Positions 57,235-64,000 of a stretch of DNA of 64,000 bases are shown piece after piece. Under the pieces are notes generated by a model. The model worked only from the letters and a program-made list of their open reading frames with translations, was not told where the DNA came from and did no database searches. The translations under genes and the position numbers were made by a program. The stretch is from CAVYVZ01 sp963772065 (lineage in GTDB: Bacteria; Acidobacteriota; Vicinamibacteria; Vicinamibacterales; UBA2999): positions 620,001 through 684,000 of the forward strand of contig CAVYVZ010000009.1 of the NCBI GenBank assembly GCA_963772065.1. Reading direction: 5' to 3'. Each line of letters opens with the position of its first letter. The stretch's first letter is position 1.

Positions 57235-59925
57235 TTAGATCTCTCGAAGCCCCTCGAGCGGTTCCACCTTGGCCGCCCTCCATGCCGGAAGGGCACATGC
57301 GGCGAGCGCGGCGCCGAGGAGCAAGACTGCGGACCCGGCGACCGCAACGGGATCGCTGAGACCGGTCTGGAACAAGACGGCTTGCAGCAGCGAGCCCGCG
57401 GCTCGCGACCCCGCGAGTCCGATCGCAGCGCCGATCGCCACGAGCACGACGCCGTGCACCGTGACGCTTCGCGCCAGCACCGTCGGCCGCGCGCCGAGCG
57501 CCAGCCGGATCGCCAGCTCCCGCCGCCGCTCGTTGACCACCCAGGTGAGCAGACCGTATACGCCCACGGCGGCGAGAATTCCGGTGAGCGCCGCGAACGC
57601 GGACAGGACGAACATCAGCAGGCGCGGCTCCGCGGTCGCCTGCCGCAGCCGCTCGTCCATCGTTCGAATATCGCCGAGCGCGAGCGATGGGTTCGTCTGC
57701 CGGACGGCGGTTCGGGCGGCGTTCGCCAGCGCCGACATGTCGCGGCCGCGCAGCACGAGGCTCATCGCGCTGAAGGGAAACTGCCGCGACGAGTGATACA
57801 TCGCCGGCTCCATCGGCTGGCCGATGGGCGCCTGCTGGATGTCGCCGACCACGCCCACGATTCGGAACGACGCGCCGCGCGGGATCAGGTTGCGGCCGAG
57901 CGGGCCGATGCCCGTCGGCAGACGCGTGAGCCGTTGACCCACCGGATCCTCGCCGGGGAAGTAGCGCCGCGCGAACGTGTGATTGATCAGGATCACGGGT
58001 TCGCCATTCTGACCATCGTGCGGTGTCAAGGCTCGGCCGGACACGATTCGCGCGCCGACCGCCTCGAGGTACCCGTCGCTGATGCTGTGCGTCTGCGCCA
58101 TCGACTCCTCGCCCGCCCGGGCTGGAGGCCGGCCTTCGACGTTGAAGGAGACGCGCCAGCCGGCTTGAAGGGGCAGGAAGTTCGCCACGCCCGCGGCATC
58201 GATGCCGGGCTGCTGCCGCAACTTGTCGAGCAGCGTGGCATAGAACTGTTCGGCATCCGGCCAGTTCTTCGAGGTGATGCCCGGCAGCTGCAGGCTCGTC
58301 GTCAGCACATCCTTCGACACGACGCCGGTCGGCGCGCTCATCATGCGGCCGACGCTCTGAACGAGCAGCGCCGACGCAACGAGGACGGCGCTCGCGAGCG
58401 CCACCTCCGCGACGACCAGCGTACAGGTTCCACGCGTGACTGCGCACGCTCGTGGCGCTCCGGCCGCTCTCGTTGAGCGCTTCGGCGGCACGGGTGCGCG
58501 CCACCACGAGCGCGGGAACGAGACCGAAGAGCAGCGCCGTGCCCGTCGCCACCGCAATGGCAAAAGCGAGCAGCCGAAGGTCGACGCCAACCTCGTCGAG
58601 GCGGGGAATCGAGACAGGTGTCGTGGCGATGACGCCGCGTACCAGCGCCGCGGCGCCAAGCGTGCCGGCGACCGTGCCGGCCGACGCGAGCAGCAGGCTT
58701 TCGACGAGCATCTGCCGGACCAGGCGCGCGCGCGAGGCGCCGAGAGCGGCGCGAATCGCCATCTCGCGGCCACGCACGCCGGCGCGCGCGAGCAGGAGGC
58801 TCGCCACGTTGATGCAGGCCGTGAGGAGCAGCAGGCCCACGGCGCCGAGCAGCACGAAGAGCGCCGGACGGTAGTAGCCGAGCATGTCGTCGAGCAACGG
58901 CACCGGCCGCGCCGACCAGCCGCGGTTCGTGGACGGATTTTCCTTGCCGAGGCGTGTGCTGAGGGCCGTGAGCTCACGCGCGGCGTCGGCGGCCGTTGCG
59001 GCAGGGTCGAGCCGCGCCACGGCTTCCATGAAATGCGCCGCGCGACTGTGCTGCGTCAGGTCCCACTGCAGCCTGAGCCACAGGTCGACCTCGTCGGGAA
59101 AGTGAAATCCCTTCGGCATGACGCCGGCGATCGTGTACTGCCCTCCGTTGACGTTGATGGCGCGCCCGATGACGGATGGATCGGCGCGATAGTCACTCAC
59201 GCCACAGTCGATCGCTGATGACCGCGATCCGGTCGCGTGAAAAGAAGGGACCGCCGACTGGAAATCCGGCGCCACGCTGCGGGCTGACGCCGAGCAGCGC
59301 GAACAGGTTGGCGCTCGTTTCGATGGTGCGGACGCGAATCGGGTCGGTGCCGGGCTCGGCGAGGTTGATCTCAGGCCTCCACCAGGCGGCCGCGTCGCTG
59401 AACACGCCGTCGAGCCGTCGATAGTCCATGAAGTTGACCGGCGACAGCTGCTCGCGGGGGAGGCTCTTCTCGTGGTTGCTCTCCCAGATCGTGACGAGCT
59501 GTTCCGGGGCGCGGAACGGCAGCGGCCGCAGCAGCACGGCGTTGACGATGCTGAAGATGGCGGCCGCGGCGCCGGCGCCGAGGCCGAGGGTCGCGATCGC
59601 CACCAGCGCAAACGACGGCGCGCGCTTCAGCTGTCGCAGCGCGACCCGCAGATCGCCGAGGATCCCGGTCCAGCCGCTGCCGCCTGGATCGATCGCTGCT
59701 CGGGGGTCGGCCGGGGGCCGCGGGAGATTCAGTCAGGGGCGATTCGTCGAGCGCCTGCTGGGCACGCTTCATCGCCTCGGCGTCCGATCGGCCCGCCGCC
59801 ACGGCGCCGAGATAAATATCTTCGAGGTGGGCGGCAAGCTCGTCGACCGCACGGCTCGGCAGATCGGCGCCAGTCGCCCGCGCGTGATCGCGCACCATCG
59901 CTTGCCAATCGGTTCGCGGATTCAT
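57235..59925 (-). CDS. ADOP-family orphan permease (three frame breaks)
   Basis: One permease of ~895 residues spread over three frames. From ATG 59925 the lead reads DWQAMVRDHARATGADLPSR and AVDELAAHLEDIYLGAVAAG, a prefix type unlike the others. Near 59708 the frame moves to DLRVALRQLKRAPSFALVAI and TLGLGAGAAAAIFSIVNAVL; near 59200 to DPSVIGRAINVNGGQYTIAG and FtsX block 1 (GVRGREMAIRAALGASRARL); near 58430 to NLPLQAG-like periplasmic domain 2 (SFRIVGVVGDIQQAPIGQPM) and FtsX block 2 (RRRELAIRLALGARPTVLAR), ending LPAWRAAKVEPLEGLREI at 57235. Homology is continuous across the breaks, so indel errors are more likely than decay. The PadR gene lies 12 bases upstream. Confidence 0.82.
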
Positions 59926-59937
59926 GGCTTCCTCCGA

Positions 59938-60279
59938 TCAGGCGTACTTCACGCCGGCAACCGCGGCGAGCGCCTCGACGAACCGCCTCCAGTCCTTCCG
60001 CTGATCGGCGAGCACCCTGCGGCCGGCTTCGGTGATCCGGTAGTAACAGCGGCGCCGCTGACCGGCCTTCTCGACCCAGCGTCCCTTGATCCACTGCCGC
60101 TCTTCCATCCGGTACAACGTGGCATAGAGCGAGGCGAGGGTGAAACGGATGGTGCCGACCGTCCGCTGCTCGATCAGCCCCGCGATCTCGTACCCGTGGC
60201 GGCTGCGGTCTGCGAGCAGCGCCAGGATGACGACCTCGGCGCTCCCTTTCTTGGCTCCCTCAATCGCGCGGCTGGACAT
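59938..60279 (-). CDS. PadR-family regulator (acidobacterial type)
   Basis: A 113-residue repressor: KKGSAEVVILALLADRSRHG, YEIAGLIEQRTVGTIRFTLA, SLYATLYRMEERQWIKGRWV, QRRRCYYRITEAGRRVLADQ and a closing helix DWRRFVEALAAVAGV. It is close in build to the regulator at 22955. It lies 12 bases before the seventh orphan permease and probably shares its transcript. A perfect 10-base inverted repeat covers its promoter (60287-60315), and TATAGT on the minus strand lies 8 bases before the ATG, so the message has little or no leader and is likely autorepressed. Confidence 0.9.
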   Translation of the reverse strand: MSSRAIEGAKKGSAEVVILALLADRSRHGYEIAGLIEQRTVGTIRFTLASLYATLYRMEERQWIKGRWVEKAGQRRRCYYRITEAGRRVLADQRKDWRRFVEALAAVAGVKYA

Positions 60280-60286
60280 GGAGCAG

Positions 60287-60315
60287 CACTATATGATGGA
60301 TTCCTTCATATAGTG
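60287..60315 (-). promoter_or_regulatory. PadR operator/promoter palindrome
   Basis: CACTATATGA (60287-60296) and TCATATAGTG (60306-60315) are perfect 10-base inverted arms with a 9-base gap. On the minus strand the inner arm supplies the -10 TATAGT and the outer region TTCACT can serve as -35 with an 18-base gap, so repressor binding would cover both elements. Confidence 0.75.
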
Positions 60316-60371
60316 AAGCAGAACCTCCGCCCACGTTGGACGGAGGCGGCGTGAAAAGAGTTGGCGGCCCA

Positions 60372-60520
60372 CCAGGCAGTTCCCGGTTCTGGGTTCTCGC
60401 TGCTCGGTTCGTGTTCAGCTGCGGGGTTCGGTTCGGCGAACCGTGAACGGCGAACCGCGAACGGCGAACCGAACCGGGCACCTGAACACGAACCGAGCAG
60501 CGAGAACTCAGAAGAGAGAA
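60372..60520. repeat. Large palindrome built of GGTTC/GAACC words (second copy)
   Basis: Bases 60394-60418 and 60482-60506 are perfect 25-base inverted arms. Between them lie further GGTTCGG and GAACGGC/GAACCGC heptamers around the centre GGCGAACCG. It fills most of the 253-bp gap between the PadR promoter and the asparaginase-like gene, ending 13 bases after that gene's stop. The word content matches the palindrome at 43171-43366 but the linkers differ. Confidence 0.85.
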
Positions 60521-60532
60521 CGACGTATTTCG

Positions 60533-61672
60533 TTAGTCGGTCGGCTTTCCCTGGAGCAGCGGCTCTGTGTCGAGCGTCTCCGGCCCCTTCTCCGTGCAAA
60601 CGGCGTAGCGAGCCGGGTACATCGAGACGCCCGCGTACTCACCCTTGGCATTGACGATATAGAAGTTCAGGCCGAAGCTGGGGTTTCCCTGCGCGTTGAG
60701 GAGGCGCTTCTCGATCGTGTTCGACTTCACGCGCCGGAGCGCGTCGAGGCCGGCATCCTTCGGCGCCATGCCGCGCCGCATGTTCTCCACGATCAGGTAC
60801 GAGCACAGGTTGTACAGGTTCGCTTCGCCGCGGCCGGTGGAGCCAGCCGCTCCGACGGCGTTGTCGAGATAAAGGCCGGCGCCGAGGATCGGCGAGTCGC
60901 CGACGCGGCCCGGTATCTTCCATGACAGGCCGCTCGTCGTGGTCACGCCGCAGACCTCGCCCTTGCCGTTGACGCCGTCCATGTTGATCGTGCCCCAGAG
61001 GTGCTCGGCGTCGATCAGCCCGTCGCGCACCATGCTGAGCGCAGCGCGCCAGCCCCGTTCCTCGCGATCGAGATCGCGCAGGGCGCCGACGCGACTCTTC
61101 GGGTCGAGGTAGTGCTCCGGATCCGAGCGCCGCTTCCACTCCAGCCACCGCGCGCGCGATCGCTCGGTGTTGAGGTCGTCCTCGATCCTGTAGCCCATGC
61201 CTCGGGCGAAATCCTGAGCGCCCTTGCCGACGAGAAGATGATGGTCGGTCGTATGCAGCACATCGCGTGCAACGAGCGATGGCGTCCGAACGCCCTCGAG
61301 CGCGGCCACACCGCCGGCGCGCTTCAGCGGACCGTGCATGCAGCACGAGTCGAGCTGCACGACACCCTCCGCGTTGGGGAGCCCTCCAAAACCGACGCTC
61401 GTATCCTCGGGATCCAGCTCGCACAGGTTCACGCCAGCGATGACGGCGTCCAGCACGTCGTCGCCCTTCGTGATCATGTCGAACGCCTTCTGCACGCCGG
61501 TGACCGGCCCGCCGTTCTTGTAGCGGTTTCCATTCGACGAGGAGACGACGACCGGTCTGACGCCTCCGCTGCGGACGGCGGGCGCCTGGCCGAAGACGCG
61601 CGGCGCCGAGGTCGCGAGGCCCACGGCTGCAGTGGTGGCGACGAATTGACGGCGAGTGACGCGGCGAGACAT
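60533..61672 (-). CDS. Tat-exported N4-glycosylasparaginase-like Ntn hydrolase
   Basis: A 379-residue enzyme of the aspartylglucosaminidase/plant-type asparaginase group. The twin-arginine signal is RRVTRRQFVATTAAVGLATS. Family motifs: SSNGNRYKNGGPVTGVQKAF, DDVLDAVIAGVNLCELDPED, SVGFGGLPNAEGVVQLDSCC, MHGPLKRAGGVAALEGVRTP and, at the expected self-cleavage site, HLWGTINMDGVNGKGEVCGV, where Thr228 would become the N-terminal nucleophile. TTSGLSWKIPGRVGDSPILG follows as in the beta chain. Periplasmic, probably cleaving the Asn-linked sugar bond or isoaspartyl-like amides. The strong site AGGAGGAACC precedes the ATG at 61672. Divergent from the sirtuin. Confidence 0.9.
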   Translation of the reverse strand: MSRRVTRRQFVATTAAVGLATSAPRVFGQAPAVRSGGVRPVVVSSSNGNRYKNGGPVTGVQKAFDMITKGDDVLDAVIAGVNLCELDPEDTSVGFGGLPNAEGVVQLDSCCMHGPLKRAGGVAALEGVRTPSLVARDVLHTTDHHLLVGKGAQDFARGMGYRIEDDLNTERSRARWLEWKRRSDPEHYLDPKSRVGALRDLDREERGWRAALSMVRDGLIDAEHLWGTINMDGVNGKGEVCGVTTTSGLSWKIPGRVGDSPILGAGLYLDNAVGAAGSTGRGEANLYNLCSYLIVENMRRGMAPKDAGLDALRRVKSNTIEKRLLNAQGNPSFGLNFYIVNAKGEYAGVSMYPARYAVCTEKGPETLDTEPLLQGKPTD

Positions 61673-61703
61673 GGTTCCTCCTAACCTGCGGGCGGATACT
61701 AAC

Positions 61704-62435
61704 ATGCTCGACGTTCTCGTTCGGAAGATCAAAGAGGCACGGCGAATCACCGTCTTGACGGGCGCGGGCGTCTCGGCTGCCAGCGGCGTGCCGACGTTTC
61801 GCGGCACGGACGGGCTGTGGAAGCAGTACCGTCCTTCGGACCTGGCGACCCCCGAGGCCTTCGCACGCGATCCGCAGCTCGTTTGGGAGTGGTACGGGTG
61901 GCGGCGCGAGAAGGTCGCCTCCTGTGAGCCGAACCGCGCGCATCACGTGCTCGCCGCCTGGACGATGAGAATGCCCGCCTGTCAATTGGTGACCCAGAAC
62001 GTCGATGATCTGCACGTGCGCGCGGGAAGCGAGCGGCTGATTCGACTTCACGGTTCGATCTGGGAGATCGCGTGCTGGGAGGGATGCGGTAGCGAGCCGG
62101 CACGCTGGCGCGACGAGCGCGTGCCGCTGCCGGATCGGCTCCCGCGCTGCGTGCATTGCGGAGGCCTGGCGCGGCCCGCTGTGGTCTGGTTCGGCGAACC
62201 GCTCGACGAGGCGAACGTGCGCGCCGCGAGCGAGGCGACGGCGTGCGACGTCTTCCTCACGGTCGGGACCTCCGCCCTCGTCTATCCTGCCGCGGGATTC
62301 GTCCACGAAGCCAGGCGGCGCGGCGCATTCACCGCCGAAATCAACGTCGAGGAAACGGCGGCGACGGCGAGCGTGGACCTGGCTGTTCGCGCGCCGGCCG
62401 AACAGGCGCTCGACGCGCTCGAGCGGCAGCTGTGA
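61704..62435 (+). CDS. cobB: NAD-dependent protein deacylase (sirtuin)
   Basis: A 243-residue Sir2 enzyme that removes acyl groups from lysine using NAD. Motifs: TVLTGAGVSAASGVPTFRG (NAD loop), WEWYGWRREKVASCEPNRAH, TQNVDDLHVRAGSERLIRLH (catalytic His in RLHGS), a zinc site with CWEGCG and CVHCGG, PAVVWFGEPLDEAN and FLTVGTSALVYPAAGF. The EWYGWRR segment is typical of the class III/desuccinylase-related bacterial group. ATG 61704 is preferred over the upstream ATG 61656, which lies inside the divergent gene. Its stop overlaps the LysE-type exporter start (GTGA). Confidence 0.92.
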   Translation: MLDVLVRKIKEARRITVLTGAGVSAASGVPTFRGTDGLWKQYRPSDLATPEAFARDPQLVWEWYGWRREKVASCEPNRAHHVLAAWTMRMPACQLVTQNVDDLHVRAGSERLIRLHGSIWEIACWEGCGSEPARWRDERVPLPDRLPRCVHCGGLARPAVVWFGEPLDEANVRAASEATACDVFLTVGTSALVYPAAGFVHEARRRGAFTAEINVEETAATASVDLAVRAPAEQALDALERQL

Positions 62436-63076
62436 TTGATTCGCAGTTCGCCGCCTATCTGCTCTTCACGACGCTGCTGGTCATCACGCCGGGATCGGCC
62501 ACGGCGGTCGTCGTGCGCAACGTGCTCGACGGCGGGCGCCGGCAGGGCATGGCGGCGGCGATCGGCGCGGCGATTGGCAATACGACCTACGCGATTCTCG
62601 CCGCGCTGGGCCTTGCGGCGGTGGTCGTCCGGTCGCCGCTGGCGTTCATGCTCCTGCGGATGGGGGGCGCGGCCTATCTTGGATTCCTCGGCGCGCGCAG
62701 CCTGTGGATCGCGTGGCGCTCGCGCCCGGCGGTTTTTCCAGGCGCGCTGGAGGCTCCGGGAGACCGGGGCGCCGGGGGCGACGTCCGCATCGGCGTGTCA
62801 CAAGGCGTCGCGAACAATCTCGTGAACCCCTCGATCGCGACGTTCTACCTCGTGGTTGTTCCTTCGTTCTTCAACGGCGGATCGTTGACCACGGGTCGAT
62901 ACGCGCTCTTCGCGACGATTCACGTGACGATGGCGTTTGCGTATCACAGCGCGTGGGCCTGCGGCCTTCACGCGATGCGCGCTGTCTGGTCGCGGCCCGC
63001 CGCGCGCAGCGCCCTTGAAACGCTCACCGGCATCGCGCTCCTCGCGCTCGCCGCCAAAGTAGCCGGCGCGCTTTGA
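62432..63076 (+). CDS. LysE/RhtB-family amino-acid exporter
   Basis: A 214-residue inner-membrane protein with about six helices. Motifs: FAAYLLFTTLLVITPGSATA, VVVRNVLDGGRRQGMAAAIG, AAIGNTTYAILAALGLAAVV, LRMGGAAYLGFLGARSLW and GVSQGVANNLVNPSIATFYL (the conserved NPK-like segment), VVVPSFF. The start GTG 62432 overlaps the sirtuin stop, indicating coupling. The exported compound is unknown; members move basic or neutral amino acids or small metabolites. It ends 13 bases before hemQ. Confidence 0.87.
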   Translation: MIDSQFAAYLLFTTLLVITPGSATAVVVRNVLDGGRRQGMAAAIGAAIGNTTYAILAALGLAAVVVRSPLAFMLLRMGGAAYLGFLGARSLWIAWRSRPAVFPGALEAPGDRGAGGDVRIGVSQGVANNLVNPSIATFYLVVVPSFFNGGSLTTGRYALFATIHVTMAFAYHSAWACGLHAMRAVWSRPAARSALETLTGIALLALAAKVAGAL

Positions 63077-63089
63077 GTACAATTCACTC

Positions 63090-63905
63090 ATGCACAACCC
63101 GCTGGTTCCGGAGACGCTCGAGGGTTGGAGCCTGTTGCACCTGATGTATCGCGTCCGGTGGAACACGCTGCGACCGGTGCTCGGGCCCGATCGCGAGCGC
63201 ATGGCCGAGGAAGCCGTCCAGGCGCTCACCGTTGCCGATTCCGGCGCGACCGCCTGGGTTCAGGTCCTCGGTCACAAAGCCGACCTGATGGTGGTGTGCT
63301 TCCGCCGCAGCTTCGAGGAGCTCGCCCAGGCGCAGCTGGCCATCTCGCGGACCGTGCTTCACGACCACCTGGAGCCAACGCAGTCGTACGTCTCGATCGT
63401 CGAGCTCGGCATGTACGAGATGACGGCCAAAACGCACGAGCAGCTCGGCGCAGCGTTGAAGCCTGGAAGCGAGGAGTTCGAGCGTGCGTTCGACGCCGAG
63501 ATGGAGACGCAGCGGCAGCGCGTGATCAGCCGGCTGTTCCTCGACGTTCCGCGGAAACGCTACGTCTGCTTCTATCCGATGAACAAGCGGCGCGGTGACG
63601 TGCAGAACTGGTACTCGGAGCCGTTCGAGCGCCGGGCCGCGATGATGCGCGAGCATGGCATGATCGGCCGCCACTACGCGGGCAAGGTGACGCAGGTGAT
63701 TTCCGGTTCCATCGGCTTCGACGACTGGGAATGGGGCGTCGATCTGTTTGCCGACGATCCGCTCGTGTTCAAGAAGCTGATTTACGAGATGCGATTCGAC
63801 GAAGCGAGCGCGAAGTTCGCGGAGTTCGGACCGTTCTACACGGGCCTTCAATTCGCCCCTGCGCACTTCGCGCGGATGCTCGACGGCCGCGTACCGGAAT
63901 TGTGA
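63090..63905 (+). CDS. hemQ: Coproheme decarboxylase HemQ (chlorite dismutase family)
   Basis: Converts coproheme III to haem b in the coproporphyrin-dependent haem pathway; cytosolic, pentameric in relatives. 271 residues. The C-terminal half is highly typical: RYVCFYPMNKRRGDVQNWYS (Tyr162 at the position of the reactive tyrosine), RRAAMMREHGMIGRHYAGKV (His189 as the proximal haem ligand), TQVISGSIGFDDWEWGVDLF, FKKLIYEMRFDEASAKFAEF and GPFYTG. Chlorite-degrading members carry a distal Arg in a different context, so chlorite dismutation is not expected. TACAAT (63078-63083) lies exactly 6 bases before the ATG, so the gene probably has its own leaderless transcript although it follows LysE closely. 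Confidence 0.93.
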   Translation: MHNPLVPETLEGWSLLHLMYRVRWNTLRPVLGPDRERMAEEAVQALTVADSGATAWVQVLGHKADLMVVCFRRSFEELAQAQLAISRTVLHDHLEPTQSYVSIVELGMYEMTAKTHEQLGAALKPGSEEFERAFDAEMETQRQRVISRLFLDVPRKRYVCFYPMNKRRGDVQNWYSEPFERRAAMMREHGMIGRHYAGKVTQVISGSIGFDDWEWGVDLFADDPLVFKKLIYEMRFDEASAKFAEFGPFYTGLQFAPAHFARMLDGRVPEL

Positions 63906-63913
63906 TCCTCCCG

Positions 63914-63945
63914 CTGCAATCTGGCACATACGTGCGCAATTGCAG
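63914..63945. promoter_or_regulatory. Inverted repeat after hemQ
   Basis: CTGCAAT (63914-63920) and ATTGCAG (63939-63945) form outer arms, and GCAC/GTGC form inner arms around ATAC. There is no T-run after it, so it is a hairpin or operator rather than a standard terminator. The remaining ~55 bases to the window end hold nothing recognisable. Confidence 0.5.
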
Positions 63946-64000
63946 TTCTGGTACCGGTCGTAACCTGTTGAATACGCGACCTTCTATTCGCTTCCTTCAC

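Noticed and set aside
63090..63905. Chlorite dismutase activity
   Set aside because: The C-terminal motifs and the YPMNKRR segment match HemQ rather than functional chlorite dismutases.
63922..63936. Sigma-54-like TGGCAC...GC promoter
   Set aside because: The GG to GC spacing is one base short and TTGC is replaced by TGCG. The bases are better explained as part of the inverted repeat at 63914-63945.
1..64000. tRNA or rRNA genes
   Set aside because: No tRNA-like TTCGANNC arms in a cloverleaf context and no rRNA segments were noticed on reading either strand. The TTCGA-rich words near 43.2 and 60.4 kb belong to the palindromic repeats.

Overview
This 64 kb window is a gene-dense, high-GC (roughly two thirds G+C by eye) bacterial chromosome segment. 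It most resembles Acidobacteriota, probably a Vicinamibacteria-like soil lineage. The main evidence is seven large FtsX/MacB-type permeases with no ABC ATPase beside them (the ADOP family, 'acidobacterial duplicated orphan permease'), four of the seven or more sitting behind acidobacterial-type PadR repressors, plus a Ser/Thr kinase fused to a TolB-like propeller and many small secreted DUF proteins. No rRNA, tRNA, CRISPR or prophage was seen. At least thirteen single-base frame breaks hit otherwise well conserved genes, including htpX and xth, which looks like long-read indel error rather than decay. Many features are therefore given across a frame break.

Layout. 1-4.6 kb: MATE exporter end, a DUF4097 protein, rhodanese, an HTH/membrane pair, a lipoprotein and HtpX. 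4.6-6.0 kb: MocR-type regulator. 6.0-6.8 kb: an unusual ~0.8 kb element with inverted ends (AGCACTTACT), inward-facing arrays of 22-23 bp repeats and a broken four-helix-bundle (S23/Avd-like) gene, set exactly between the stop codons of two convergent genes. 6.8-10.9 kb: PEGA protein, LOR/SDH-domain enzyme, SDR, alkyltransferase. 11.0-26.5 kb: a PadR/ADOP island with three PadR genes and five permeases, interrupted by an esterase. 26.6-30.5 kb: argG, a two-component system and a fatty acid desaturase. 30.6-37.9 kb: DUF1684 protein, Ser/Thr kinase, remnants of two duplicated genes, a lipase-like protein, an ArsR/membrane pair and a hydrolase. 37.9-42.0 kb: an L,D-transpeptidase/M23 endopeptidase operon and a sixth ADOP. 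42.0-51.8 kb: Cys-rich protein, exonuclease III, DUF1028, acetyltransferase, xylulokinase and xylose isomerase (convergent), and small secreted proteins. 51.7-57.2 kb: a reductive pyrimidine (or hydantoin) catabolic cluster: NCS1 permease, PreA-like dehydrogenase, ureidopropionase-type amidohydrolase and dihydropyrimidinase. 57.2-60.3 kb: seventh ADOP with its PadR. 60.5-64 kb: Tat-exported asparaginase-like Ntn hydrolase, sirtuin, LysE exporter and HemQ.

How it works together. The PadR/ADOP units look like small self-regulated operons: genes overlap by ATGA or GTGA, and strong palindromes sit over the PadR promoters. A recurrent promoter architecture is visible. A -10-like hexamer (TACAAT, TATATT, TATGTT, TATCAT, GATACT) lies exactly 6 nt before the start codon, and several divergent gene pairs have only 20-23 bp between start codons, which implies widespread leaderless transcription. 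Intergenic spaces also carry large imperfect palindromes built from GGTTC/GAACC or GAGGGGC heptamer-like words.
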